37,247 nucleotides of DNA from Thermoproteales archaeon (lineage in GTDB: Archaea; Thermoproteota; Thermoprotei; Thermofilales; Thermofilaceae), in contig JAGGXB010000127.1 in assembly GCA_021163245.1 (NCBI GenBank), positions 1 through 37,247 of the forward strand, written 5' to 3'. Below the pieces are notes generated by a model that was not told the DNA's origin, ran no database searches, and was given only the letters and a program-made list of their open reading frames with translations. Positions 1 through 7,810 of this stretch are shown here, one piece after another. The translations under genes and the position numbers were made by a program. Position 1 is the stretch's first letter. Each line of letters starts with the position of its first letter.

Positions 1-218
1 ATATTATATTTTTTTAAAAAATTGATAGTATAAGGATACATATATGCTAGAGCTCTATAATTTTTTGTTCTTTTATCATACTTAAAAAACGGTGGTATAT
101 GAGAAAAATCAGTAACATTTTTTAATATTATAGTTCCTCTGTCGTAACTTAATGTTATCATAATATCATTACGTCCTTACTTATTAGCAAATATATAACA
201 ACAATAATAATTATATTA
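1..218. other. AT-rich upstream region, no gene seen
   Basis: No convincing coding frame is visible here. A TATA-like stretch at about 191-198 lies some 25 nt before the ATG at 219, which would suit a leaderless transcript of the first gene. The rest is low-complexity AT-rich sequence. Confidence 0.5.
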
Positions 219-569
219 ATGATGAATATTAAAGAATATTCCTTCGGGAAAATCAAGATAGACGATTCGGTATACACTAAAGACCTTGTTATTTCTAATA
301 GCAGAATATACCCAAATTGGTGGCGAAAAGAGGGACATAATCTCTATGTAGAGGATATCGAAGAATTTATTGAAAAAGAGAAACCTCAAGTTATCGTTAT
401 AGGAACAGGCTATTATGGCGTAATGAAAATTGATAATAAAACAATAGAATATCTACATGAGAAAAAAATACGTGTATATATCGAAAAAACGAAAAACGCA
501 GTGGACATATTCAATGAACTCATCAAGAGAAAAGAGAAGGTACTAGGATTTTTTCATTTAACCTGCTGA
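219..569 (+). CDS. Mth938-like domain protein (DUF498 family)
   Basis: A 116-residue single-domain protein. The N-terminal pattern YSFGKIKID, the WWRKEGH block near residues 34-40 and the central VIGTGYYGVMKI segment are typical of the Mth938 domain, a small alpha/beta fold shared with mitochondrial complex I assembly factor NDUFAF3 and mammalian AAMDC. The biochemical role of the archaeal members is not established. The protein is full length for the family. Two adjacent ATGs (219 and 222) are possible starts; there is no SD, and a TATA-like box about 25 nt upstream suggests leaderless expression. Its 3' end overlaps the convergent tRNA thiolase gene by 16 nt. Confidence 0.85.
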   Translation: MMNIKEYSFGKIKIDDSVYTKDLVISNSRIYPNWWRKEGHNLYVEDIEEFIEKEKPQVIVIGTGYYGVMKIDNKTIEYLHEKKIRVYIEKTKNAVDIFNELIKRKEKVLGFFHLTC

Positions 570-1480
570 CCATTTAATGTTACTTGTCTAATCCTACAAA
601 AAGAGCATATTTCCTTAGTTGTAGGCATCCCACATTTCTTACACATCTTGATATTTTGAATCTCCAATATACCTTTAACATATGGATTAATTCTTTTTAA
701 TGTTGACCTTAGAAAGAGAATTTTGGTTGATGGTGATTTTCTCTCAATTTTATCCATGATTCTTTTATAAAATGATATAATAGCGTTGTGATAATAAGGA
801 CATTTATTAGTGTCTATTGAAAAAGACTTTAGTCTAGCATATAATTCGATATCTTTTTCATAAGTTTCAATTAATGGTTTTATTCTCGTTACCATTTTAT
901 GTTTAGTTTCAAGCACAGGAGAAAGTTTAGGTAGATAACTTATATTTCCTCTTAAAATATGGAAGAGCAACAATCCCGTAATATCATCAAGCGTATGTCC
1001 TGTTGCTATTCTGTCAAAATTATTATCATAAGCATATTCGTTGATAATATACCTTTTTATAATTCCACAAATCGAGCAAGGTTTACGATTTGTAAACACT
1101 TTGACTGCATCATCAAGAGAGAATCCGTACTCTTTTTTAAGATCAAAGATAGTGTAATTTACTCCTAGTTTTTTATAGTTGTTTATTGCAACTTGAATAT
1201 AACTTCTGTATCTTTCTATACCTAAATCTATAGTTAATCCGTGGAGGATAAAATTGTACTCCTTAGCCAACTTATATAGTATGTGAAGCAGAGTTGTACT
1301 ATCCTTACCCCCAGATACAGCTATGAGAATTTTGTCACCAGATTTAATCATATTATATTTTTCAATAGTTTTTCTTACTCTATTTTCTAAATAATTTATA
1401 AAATGAATTTCACAGAGTTGTAAATCTGCATATCTTAAATACACTATAGGTTTACGTGTACAATAAAAACATCTTTTCAT
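554..1480 (-). CDS. ttuA: tRNA 2-thiolation enzyme, TtuA/NcsA (Ncs6) family
   Basis: A 308-residue PP-loop ATPase of the TtuA/Ncs6/Ctu1 family, which adenylates a tRNA uridine and exchanges oxygen for sulfur. Visible marks: an N-terminal zinc finger (C4, C7, C23, H26), the PP-loop SGGKDS at 56-61, cysteines C135 and C138 plus C227 matching the three ligands of the catalytic Fe-S cluster, a GHTLDD motif at 161-166 (GHNLDD in many relatives), and a C-terminal zinc finger (C280, C283, C292, C295). Whether the target is U54 (thermophile 2-thioribothymidine) or the wobble U34 cannot be told from sequence. The ATG start overlaps the stop of the upstream radical SAM gene (ATGA), indicating translational coupling. 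Confidence 0.9.
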   Translation of the reverse strand: MKRCFYCTRKPIVYLRYADLQLCEIHFINYLENRVRKTIEKYNMIKSGDKILIAVSGGKDSTTLLHILYKLAKEYNFILHGLTIDLGIERYRSYIQVAINNYKKLGVNYTIFDLKKEYGFSLDDAVKVFTNRKPCSICGIIKRYIINEYAYDNNFDRIATGHTLDDITGLLLFHILRGNISYLPKLSPVLETKHKMVTRIKPLIETYEKDIELYARLKSFSIDTNKCPYYHNAIISFYKRIMDKIERKSPSTKILFLRSTLKRINPYVKGILEIQNIKMCKKCGMPTTKEICSFCRIRQVTLNGQQVK

Positions 1481-2439
1481 TTCTTTTTCCTGCCAATTTC
1501 TGGATGTTTTCTTACAATAAAGGTATATCCACCATACTTAACATTTAATATAATTCCTTCTTCTATAAGCTTGTCTAAAATACAATGCTCTATATTGTTT
1601 TCATCCAAAAATTTATAAACATAGTCTATCCTCATTGGGTGAACTGAAACGATAGACAAGAGAGAACTAATTGGATCATCCACCCTATAAAAATCTCCAG
1701 ACTCATAACTTATAAGAAGTTCCACGTGTTCTTTACCTAAGTACTTTGCAAATATATTATATGCAATTAATACCTTCTCTTCATCCGAGGGCTTCACCCA
1801 TTTTTCAGCCGGAGGCCTTATAGGCAAACTAATAAAAGCTTTATTTAACTTAACTTTACGTAGAAAAGATGCTATTTTCTCTATTTCCTCAATATTGTCA
1901 TTTACATCCTTTACTAACATCGTCTCAGTAAACAATGTTCCATTATAACTTTTTGAAAAATCTATAATTTCCTCTAAAATATTATCTAGTTTTAGCCTGT
2001 GGTGAGGTCTATTTATTTTAATCCAAGTCTCATATGTTACGGCATCAACCTTAAGAGAGACAGCGTCAAATATCTTCAAATCTTCTCTAACAGAATTATC
2101 ACATATAAGTGAAGAATTAGTAATAATAGCCTCTTTCACACTGGTGTCATTTTTTATTTTTTCTGCCTCGTAACCAAGATTTATATCAAGTGTCGGTTCA
2201 CCATCAGGAACAAAGGTTGCGTAATCAATAATATTGTAATTTTTGATTATTATGTTGACAGCCTCATCTACTAATTCGTCAGGATCATAAAATTTTCTCC
2301 TATGATATTCAAAAAATGAAGTTCTTCCAACTTGACAGTAAACACATGAATATGTACAGTGTTTTGGTGGAATGTTATTTATTCCTAAAGATCTACCGAA
2401 TCTTCTACTTGGCACTGGTCCAAAAACATATTTAGGCAT
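1477..2439 (-). CDS. Radical SAM protein, COG0731-like, with C-terminal winged-helix-like region
   Basis: A 320-residue radical SAM enzyme. The cluster motif CxxxCxxC is at C28, C32 and C35, preceded by the VFGPVPSRRFGRSLGI block found in this archaeal and bacterial subfamily. The glycine-rich SAM-binding segment is DGEPT at 79-83. After the barrel (to about residue 250), residues 255-315 look like a small winged-helix domain. The subfamily is related to the wybutosine enzyme TYW1 but lacks its flavodoxin part; the substrate is unknown. It is the first gene of a two-gene unit with the tRNA thiolase (4-nt overlap), so a role in tRNA modification is a reasonable but unproven inference. Confidence 0.8.
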   Translation of the reverse strand: MPKYVFGPVPSRRFGRSLGINNIPPKHCTYSCVYCQVGRTSFFEYHRRKFYDPDELVDEAVNIIIKNYNIIDYATFVPDGEPTLDINLGYEAEKIKNDTSVKEAIITNSSLICDNSVREDLKIFDAVSLKVDAVTYETWIKINRPHHRLKLDNILEEIIDFSKSYNGTLFTETMLVKDVNDNIEEIEKIASFLRKVKLNKAFISLPIRPPAEKWVKPSDEEKVLIAYNIFAKYLGKEHVELLISYESGDFYRVDDPISSLLSIVSVHPMRIDYVYKFLDENNIEHCILDKLIEEGIILNVKYGGYTFIVRKHPEIGRKKK

Positions 2440-2553
2440 ATTTTCTCAATATTACATCGTCATATAGACTAAAAATTTTATCCAACATATTTAGAGAAAT
2501 CATACTAAAATAACCTAGCAATGTTAAAGTAAGACATTATATAATCGTATCTT

Positions 2554-3954
2554 ATGGAAAAATATCAAAGAATTGGTAAAAAACTTGTAGTCAAACCTGT
2601 CCTAGTTTTCCAAATCTACCAACGAAAAGATATGACTAGCTGGAGACCTTGGGGAGGATTACATACGGATGAAGACGTTGATAGAGAGGTTTTACGCATA
2701 AAGGATGATTTAGTGAAGATTCAAGAAAATGTTGATTTTAAGCTAGAGATCTTGGAAATAACAAAAATAAAAACTATAAATGATATATATGAAATTGAAG
2801 ATGAGTTGAAAAAAGTCGATGTAATACTAATTTATCCTGCTTCAGGATCTAAAGAACTACTTAACAAGTTATGTGAATATGGTAAATGGATACTATTTTT
2901 TATTAGACATAAATCTGGTCCTATTTATTTATGGTACGAAATTATATATCCTATCTTACTTCGAGAAAGAACAGATCGCTATATGAATCCGAGAGTCTCA
3001 ATTGATGATATCATAATCGACGACACTGAAGAGCTCACATGGAAACTACGTGCATTATATGGATTAAAAAATACTATTGGAAGTAGAATAATTGCTGTAG
3101 GTGGACCTGCTGGCTGGGGTATTGGACGAGTATATGGACCAAAACTCGCTAAAGAGATTTGGAAATTTGATATAATAACAATCACATATAGTGAGCTTTC
3201 TGAAAGATTAAAAAAAGCTAAAAATGATTCAAAACTTGTTGAGAGAGCTAGAATTGAAGCCAAGAAATATTTGAATGAGAAAGGTGTAGAACTTAAAACA
3301 AAAATGGAATTTGTAACAAATGCGTTTATCTTATATTATGTGTTTAAAGATCTGCTAAAAGAACATGATGCTTATCATATCACAATAAATGAATGTATGG
3401 GAACAATAATGCCTATAGCCAGAACAACTGCATGCCTAGCCCTTAGTCTACTTAACGACGAAGGCTACATAGCTTTTTGCGAATCCGACCTTGTTGTCAT
3501 TCCTTCAGGCGTATTACTGCATTATATCTCTGGTCTCCCAGTTTTTCTCAATGATCCTACCACTCCACATCATGGAATAGTTACATTGGCTCATTGTACT
3601 GCTCCTCGTAGGATGGACGGAATAAGTAGGGAACCGGCAGATATAGTTACTCATTTTGAGTCGGATTACGGAGCTGCTCCAAAAGTCTATATGAAAAAGA
3701 ATCAGACAGTTACAGTAATTGATCCGGATTTTGAGGGTAAACTATGGTTAGGTTTTAGAGGCAAAATAATTGATTCCCCAAACTTTGATATATGTAGATC
3801 GCAAATAGATGTCGAAATAGATGGTGATTGGAAACTTCTTTTGGAGAAGATGAGAGGATTCCATTGGATGTTATGCTATGGTGATTACCTGAAGGAATTT
3901 GGCTATGCATTGAATAAAATAGGTATTAAATGGTTAAACATATCTGAACATTAA
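2554..3954 (+). CDS. Fucose/arabinose isomerase-like sugar isomerase family protein
   Basis: A 466-residue protein whose layout matches the L-fucose isomerase-like family (COG2407). It has two Rossmann-like N-terminal domains (about 15-110 and 175-300), then NECMGT at 279-284, a CESD motif at 309-312 where the family carries metal-binding acidic residues, TLAHCTAP at 344-351 supplying the usual H/C pair (H347), and a C-terminal barrel-like domain with CRSQIDVE at 414-421 and a CYGDY segment at 441-445. The substrate cannot be deduced. A TATA-like box (TTATATAAT near 2537-2545) lies just upstream. It is divergent from the radical SAM gene and shares a TTAA stop with the convergent zinc-finger gene. 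A damaged relative lies at the other end of the window (36.8-37.2 kb). Confidence 0.7.
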   Translation: MEKYQRIGKKLVVKPVLVFQIYQRKDMTSWRPWGGLHTDEDVDREVLRIKDDLVKIQENVDFKLEILEITKIKTINDIYEIEDELKKVDVILIYPASGSKELLNKLCEYGKWILFFIRHKSGPIYLWYEIIYPILLRERTDRYMNPRVSIDDIIIDDTEELTWKLRALYGLKNTIGSRIIAVGGPAGWGIGRVYGPKLAKEIWKFDIITITYSELSERLKKAKNDSKLVERARIEAKKYLNEKGVELKTKMEFVTNAFILYYVFKDLLKEHDAYHITINECMGTIMPIARTTACLALSLLNDEGYIAFCESDLVVIPSGVLLHYISGLPVFLNDPTTPHHGIVTLAHCTAPRRMDGISREPADIVTHFESDYGAAPKVYMKKNQTVTVIDPDFEGKLWLGFRGKIIDSPNFDICRSQIDVEIDGDWKLLLEKMRGFHWMLCYGDYLKEFGYALNKIGIKWLNISEH

Positions 3955-4214
3955 ATTATATTCATCTTTTTAGCGCATTCTTTGCATATTAACTCAGGTC
4001 CTCTACGAATAGAACATTCCTCGCATACTAATCTACCACATATCTTACAATAGCCTATAGACAAATTTTTTCCACATATCTGACATAAAGACTCCTCACA
4101 TGCAGCACATATCCCTTTACTAAAATTGTAATCTTCGCTACATACTAATCTACCACATATGTTACATTTAAAAAGATTATCTGTTGGCTTGCCGCAAATT
4201 TCGCATTTACTCAT
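3951..4214 (-). CDS. Small multi-zinc-finger protein
   Basis: An 87-residue protein made almost entirely of CxxC pairs: CEICG, CNICG, CAACE, CQICG, CKICG, CEEC and CKEC. These form two to four treble-clef or B-box/HIT-like zinc sites in two similar halves, each containing a CGRLVC block, which suggests internal duplication. No catalytic residues are visible; a protein- or RNA-binding role is likely but not shown. The start ATG lies inside the end of the upstream MinD gene (8-nt overlap), so it is the last gene of the NifX-MinD cluster. Its stop shares a TTAA tetranucleotide with the convergent sugar isomerase gene. Confidence 0.8.
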   Translation of the reverse strand: MSKCEICGKPTDNLFKCNICGRLVCSEDYNFSKGICAACEESLCQICGKNLSIGYCKICGRLVCEECSIRRGPELICKECAKKMNII

Positions 4215-5094
4215 ACTCCTTAGAAATATAATATGCTATATCTTTTATTACTTTTGAAAAAGATATATCAGGATATAGTTGAACTACAGGTAGACCCCTC
4301 GAGTATGCTTCTACTACCTTTATATCATATGGTATCATCCAATATGTAAGCTTATTTTTCTCAATAAAGGAAATAACTTTTTCTAAAATTCCTCCTTTTA
4401 AACTAGACTTATTTATGACGACAAGAAGATTCCTAATATCACCATATTTCTTATATAAAAGATAAAATTTTTCCAAATCATTTAATCCCAGTCTCGTTGG
4501 TTCCGTAATAGCAAGTGTTACATTAGCTTCACGAAGTATAGCATATACCCCTGAACCAGTACCTGGAGGTGAATCTATAACAGTATACTGATACTTTAGA
4601 TTTTTATCACCAATATACTCTATAACATTTATTATCATATTAACCGCTCTACGACTCGAAGGATTTAACTCACCAACAATCATATCAAGATTGTCATTCT
4701 CTGACCTCATGTGTTTTATCCATCCAGTTATATAATGGTCTTCATCTATTGCGTTATATGGACATATAATCTTACATACACTGCATCCGGAACAAAGATT
4801 CTCCATCAATATAACACTCTTATTGGGAATTATCATTAACGCATGTTCCGGACAAAGTTTTACACAAGCTCCACAAAGGGTACATCTCTCATTAATTTTG
4901 GGTCTAAACTCAGTAATTTCTACATTAGAAATCTCATATGATGGAATAAGAGTATAAGTACATGGATTTTCAACATCTGCGTCAACCAACAAAACTTTTC
5001 CATTATTTAACGACAAAATATAGGCTAAACTAACAGCTATAAGTGACTTGCCTGTTCCTCCTTTACCCCCAGCTACAGCTATTACTTTACTCAC
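4207..5094 (-). CDS. MinD-superfamily P-loop ATPase with ferredoxin insert (second copy)
   Basis: A 295-residue ATPase of COG1149. A deviant Walker A GGKGGTGKS is at 9-17 and a DADVENP switch segment at 38-44. A ferredoxin-like insert carries two [4Fe-4S] motifs: C71, C74, C77, C81 and C101, C104, C107, C111, all intact. The Walker B-like segment is VIDSPPGTG. The family is related to Mrp/Nbp35 Fe-S carriers and to nitrogenase iron-protein relatives; the exact client is unknown. The GTG start is preceded by GGAGGTAG at good spacing and lies within the last codons of the first MinD gene (8-nt overlap). Paired copies are common in anaerobic archaea next to NifX/NifB-like proteins. Confidence 0.88.
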   Translation of the reverse strand: MSKVIAVAGGKGGTGKSLIAVSLAYILSLNNGKVLLVDADVENPCTYTLIPSYEISNVEITEFRPKINERCTLCGACVKLCPEHALMIIPNKSVILMENLCSGCSVCKIICPYNAIDEDHYITGWIKHMRSENDNLDMIVGELNPSSRRAVNMIINVIEYIGDKNLKYQYTVIDSPPGTGSGVYAILREANVTLAITEPTRLGLNDLEKFYLLYKKYGDIRNLLVVINKSSLKGGILEKVISFIEKNKLTYWMIPYDIKVVEAYSRGLPVVQLYPDISFSKVIKDIAYYISKEYE

Positions 5095-5974
5095 TAGTAA
5101 CTACCTCCCATATATTTTCGAATGAGTTTATCATTTCTTTTACAATGTCAGCTTTAGGAAAATATTTTATCAACGGAAGCATTTGTGAATAAGATTCAAC
5201 AACAAGGTTATCATATCTTATTTTTCCCAAGATAGGTACGCCAAGTAGTTTATTTATTCTCTCAGATACACTAACGTTAAGGTCATATTTATTGACAATA
5301 GCGTAAGCTTTAACGTTAAAATGTTTTGAAAGTTCAATCAATCTTCTAGCCCCTTTCAGTGAAGGAGTCATAGGTTCTACTACAACAATTAAGTAATCTG
5401 CCCCAGCAATACTTGAAATAACTGTACATCCTATACCAGGAGCAGCGTCAATAACTCTATAATTGATATTTTCCTTAAGAGCCAAGCTTTTTGCAACATT
5501 TTTTATTTCATACACTATATGACCCATGTTTCTTTCACCTAAACTAAGATCTCCTGTCACAACCGGTATCCCTGTTTTAGAAACTGCGACGTATAATATT
5601 CCAGTTTTCTTCATATAGAATGATATTGCTTTTTCAGGACATACATAGTAACATGCTTTGCATCCTTCACAGAACTCAGGTACAACAGTTATCTTACCAT
5701 TATTTTTTTTAAGTGCATGAAAAGTACAAATACTTATACAATTTTCACAAAGTGTACATTTTTCCTGGTTAATTTCTGCTTTCTCCGACTCAAATATGTC
5801 TTTTTTCCAAAGAGTTCGTAAAGCACCGCCGAGAGCTATTAATAAATCAGGTGCCTCTACATCTGCATCAACAGCAATAACTCCCTTAGCTTTTTCTTTT
5901 AAAAAAATAGAAAAATTTGAAGAAATAAAAGTTTTACCAGTACCTCCTTTTCCACTGGCTACAACAATCTCCAC
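5087..5974 (-). CDS. MinD-superfamily P-loop ATPase with ferredoxin insert (first copy)
   Basis: A 295-residue paralogue of the following gene with the same plan: Walker A SGKGGTGKT at 7-15, DADVEAPD at 36-43, two [4Fe-4S] motifs (C73, C76, C79, C83 and C102, C105, C108, C112) and a VIDAAPGIGC switch II region. The two copies probably act together, possibly as a heterodimer, in ATP-dependent Fe-S or metallocofactor handling; this is inference from family and pairing. The start is GTG at 5974, 8 nt after a GGTGA motif located in the end of the NifX-like gene, whose TAA stop directly precedes it. Genes on both sides are on the same strand and almost contiguous, so one transcript is likely. Confidence 0.88.
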   Translation of the reverse strand: MEIVVASGKGGTGKTFISSNFSIFLKEKAKGVIAVDADVEAPDLLIALGGALRTLWKKDIFESEKAEINQEKCTLCENCISICTFHALKKNNGKITVVPEFCEGCKACYYVCPEKAISFYMKKTGILYVAVSKTGIPVVTGDLSLGERNMGHIVYEIKNVAKSLALKENINYRVIDAAPGIGCTVISSIAGADYLIVVVEPMTPSLKGARRLIELSKHFNVKAYAIVNKYDLNVSVSERINKLLGVPILGKIRYDNLVVESYSQMLPLIKYFPKADIVKEMINSFENIWEVVTSE

Positions 5975-6508
5975 TTATTCTTTCACCAAGCCCAACTGGC
6001 GAAGTGCTTCGATAACCGGCGTTCCAGGCTGCACAGTATGTGTAGTTATACCTGCCTGAGCTAATGCTCCACCAGCATTAGGTCCATATGAAGATCCTAT
6101 CACTACCCTAACACCACAGCTTACAAGCCATTGAGCAACCATCATACCTGCTCCTCCCATTGCATTAGCAGCAGGATTAGGTACAATGTTAACATTGACA
6201 ACTTTTCCAGCAGAAATATCTATAATAGCCATATACATAGACCTTGCAAATCTTGTTGAAATTCTGGAGTTTATCCCTGCATTTTCATCCACACTTGCAG
6301 CTACACGTAATGCTCCTGGAGGTGGAGGAGGAATACTTGTGTATTGACCCATACCTGGTTGCTGAAAACCAGGACCATATCCAGGGCCGTAACCCATTCC
6401 GTATCCTCCATAACCACCGTATCCTCCTCTTCCTCTACCTCTTCCTTTTCCTTGACCTCTACCCCAACCATAACCCATATCTATACCCTCACTAAGGCCG
6501 AAACCCAC
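5975..6508 (-). CDS. NifX/NifB-like dinitrogenase cofactor-binding domain protein with Gly/Arg/Tyr-rich N-terminus
   Basis: Residues from about 68 to the end (177) form the COG1433 domain (dinitrogenase iron-molybdenum cofactor biosynthesis family): VAASVDENAG, a VNVNIVPNP segment, the GGAGMMVAQWL helix and GPNAGGALAQAGI. This domain binds metal-sulfur clusters in relatives; no nitrogenase genes are in the window, so a different metallocofactor role is likely. The first 65 residues are low complexity: GRGQGKGRGRGRGG followed by GYGG repeats and a proline patch. GTG at 6508 follows GGAGG by 8 nt and overlaps the DUF5320 gene by 17 nt; ATG at 6478 (11th codon), preceded by GAGGG, is an equally good alternative start. 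Confidence 0.85.
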   Translation of the reverse strand: MGFGLSEGIDMGYGWGRGQGKGRGRGRGGYGGYGGYGMGYGPGYGPGFQQPGMGQYTSIPPPPPGALRVAASVDENAGINSRISTRFARSMYMAIIDISAGKVVNVNIVPNPAANAMGGAGMMVAQWLVSCGVRVVIGSSYGPNAGGALAQAGITTHTVQPGTPVIEALRQLGLVKE

Positions 6509-6842
6509 TTGGTTGTCCTCCTTCTTCCATCATTTTTTTCAATTCCTTTATCCTTTCTTCAACACTTTTTATTTCTTCTTGAAGCTCTTTAAGATCCTCT
6601 TCTAATGCTCGTTTATAGTCTTCGAGCATAGCTAACTCATCTTCGGGAGTAGCCGGAGGTGGAGGAGGCATCCAATACGGCATTGGTGGCATTGGAGGAT
6701 AGTAGCCTTGTTGATATTGCTGACCTTGTTGAGTTGTTTGTTGTTGTGCTGGCGGTTGTTGTGGAACATATGGATAGGGATAAGGTACTGGCGGCGGCAT
6801 CATATAACGCATTCTTCGCATCCATCTATACCAACTATACAT
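6492..6842 (-). CDS. DUF5320-like protein, proline/glutamine-rich with C-terminal coiled coil
   Basis: About 116 residues. The N-terminal part is aromatic and basic (WYRWMRRMRYMM), followed by a long low-complexity region rich in P, Q and Y, and then a heptad-like coiled coil (DELAMLEDYKRALEEDLKEL and onward, with alternating E/K). This matches the DUF5320 family that regularly precedes NifX-like and MinD genes in archaea. The function is unknown; a scaffold or multimerisation role is a guess. I place the start at the ATG at 6842, which is 5 nt after GGTGA; an in-frame TTG at 6869 has no SD. It is the first gene of the metallocofactor-like cluster. Confidence 0.75.
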   Translation of the reverse strand: MYSWYRWMRRMRYMMPPPVPYPYPYVPQQPPAQQQTTQQGQQYQQGYYPPMPPMPYWMPPPPPATPEDELAMLEDYKRALEEDLKELQEEIKSVEERIKELKKMMEEGGQPSGFRP

Positions 6843-6873
6843 GCATTTCACCCATCTAATTATGTGCAATAGT

Positions 6874-6891
6874 CCAAAATTAGCTTTTTGG
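6874..6891 (-). repeat. Small inverted repeat upstream of the DUF5320 gene
   Basis: CCAAAA and TTTTGG arms of 6 bp are separated by 6 bp, lying between the end of dppC and the DUF5320 start. On the minus strand a TATA-like TATTTAAAA lies just upstream (about 6910-6918). The repeat could be an operator or a weak hairpin ending importer read-through; the sequence does not decide. Confidence 0.3.
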
Positions 6892-6918
6892 CTGAAAATA
6901 AGAAGAAGTTTTAAATAG

Positions 6919-7809
6919 TTATTCTGTTCTTAAACGAGGATTAAATATTTCTTCTAATGCACTCATAAAGAGTATAAAACCTGTCTGCAACAATATGATT
7001 GCACCTATTGGTGACAACAAATAAGGCCAAGCTTTAGGATTAATTAAAGCGCTTTGTTGCATCGCTATGTTAATCATCATTCCCCAATTCATCGTCGTAA
7101 AAGGTAGCAATCCAAGAAAATAGAGACCTACTTGTGAATACACAGCACCAATAATAGATAATATTAAATTCATAGCAACATAAGGCATAAGATTCGGCAA
7201 AATTTCACCAAAAACAATCTTTGAACTACTTAATCCTAAACACCTTGCTGCCTCAATAAAAGCAGAACGTTTAATTGCGAGTACCTGTGATCTTATGGCT
7301 CTTGCAAGACCCGCCCATCCCACAAGGCTTATAACAAATGCTATTTCCACAGCAGTTAAAGCTCTAGGAACGCTTGCGGCAACAATTACTAATAATGGAA
7401 AACTAGGTATAATTAGGAAAATATCCATGATAGTTGTCAAAACAGTGTCTATCTTTCCACCCATATATCCTGAAAATATACCTATTGAAAAAGCAATTAT
7501 GACTGTTATTGAAGCAGTTAAAATTGCCACCGTAAGCACATCTCTTGAACCATGAACGATCTGTGCCAAATTATCCCTTCCAGCAAAATCAGTACCTAAG
7601 GGATGCTGCAAAGACGGAGGTAGAAAACGATCTTGAATCTTTGGAGAAGGATCATATGGTAATAATATAGGACCTATTGAAGCCATAACCGCATAGCCTA
7701 TAATAATTATCAGACCAACAATCGAAGAAGGATATTTTCTTAGTATTTTTATAAACGTTTTGATTGAACTTTTAATGTCATGTGTCATAAATCCTTTTTC
7801 ATTCGACAT
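6919..7809 (-). CDS. dppC: Peptide/solute ABC transporter permease, DppC/OppC family
   Basis: About 296 residues: an N-terminal cytoplasmic tail and first membrane helix, then the OppC_N-type segment (LLPYDPSPKIQDRFLPPS and PLGTDFAGRD), then a five-helix permease core. The cytoplasmic EAA loop that contacts the ATPase is EAARCLGLSSSKIVFGEILP. Membrane-spanning half of a binding-protein-dependent importer. A GTG at 7818 is possible, but the ATG at 7809 follows GGTGGT in the end of dppB by a usual distance. It is the last gene of the importer cluster. Confidence 0.92.
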   Translation of the reverse strand: MSNEKGFMTHDIKSSIKTFIKILRKYPSSIVGLIIIIGYAVMASIGPILLPYDPSPKIQDRFLPPSLQHPLGTDFAGRDNLAQIVHGSRDVLTVAILTASITVIIAFSIGIFSGYMGGKIDTVLTTIMDIFLIIPSFPLLVIVAASVPRALTAVEIAFVISLVGWAGLARAIRSQVLAIKRSAFIEAARCLGLSSSKIVFGEILPNLMPYVAMNLILSIIGAVYSQVGLYFLGLLPFTTMNWGMMINIAMQQSALINPKAWPYLLSPIGAIILLQTGFILFMSALEEIFNPRLRTE

Positions 7810-7810
7810 C

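Noticed and set aside
4207-5974. Nitrogenase iron protein (NifH) or Mrp assignment for the MinD-like genes
   Set aside because: The two-cluster ferredoxin insert after the switch I region and the length fit the COG1149 MinD group; NifH cysteine spacing is not present.
6244-6592. Plus-strand ORFs opposite the NifX-like and DUF5320 genes
   Set aside because: They mirror the low-complexity Gly/Pro-rich coding of the minus-strand genes and have no motifs, SD or promoter.
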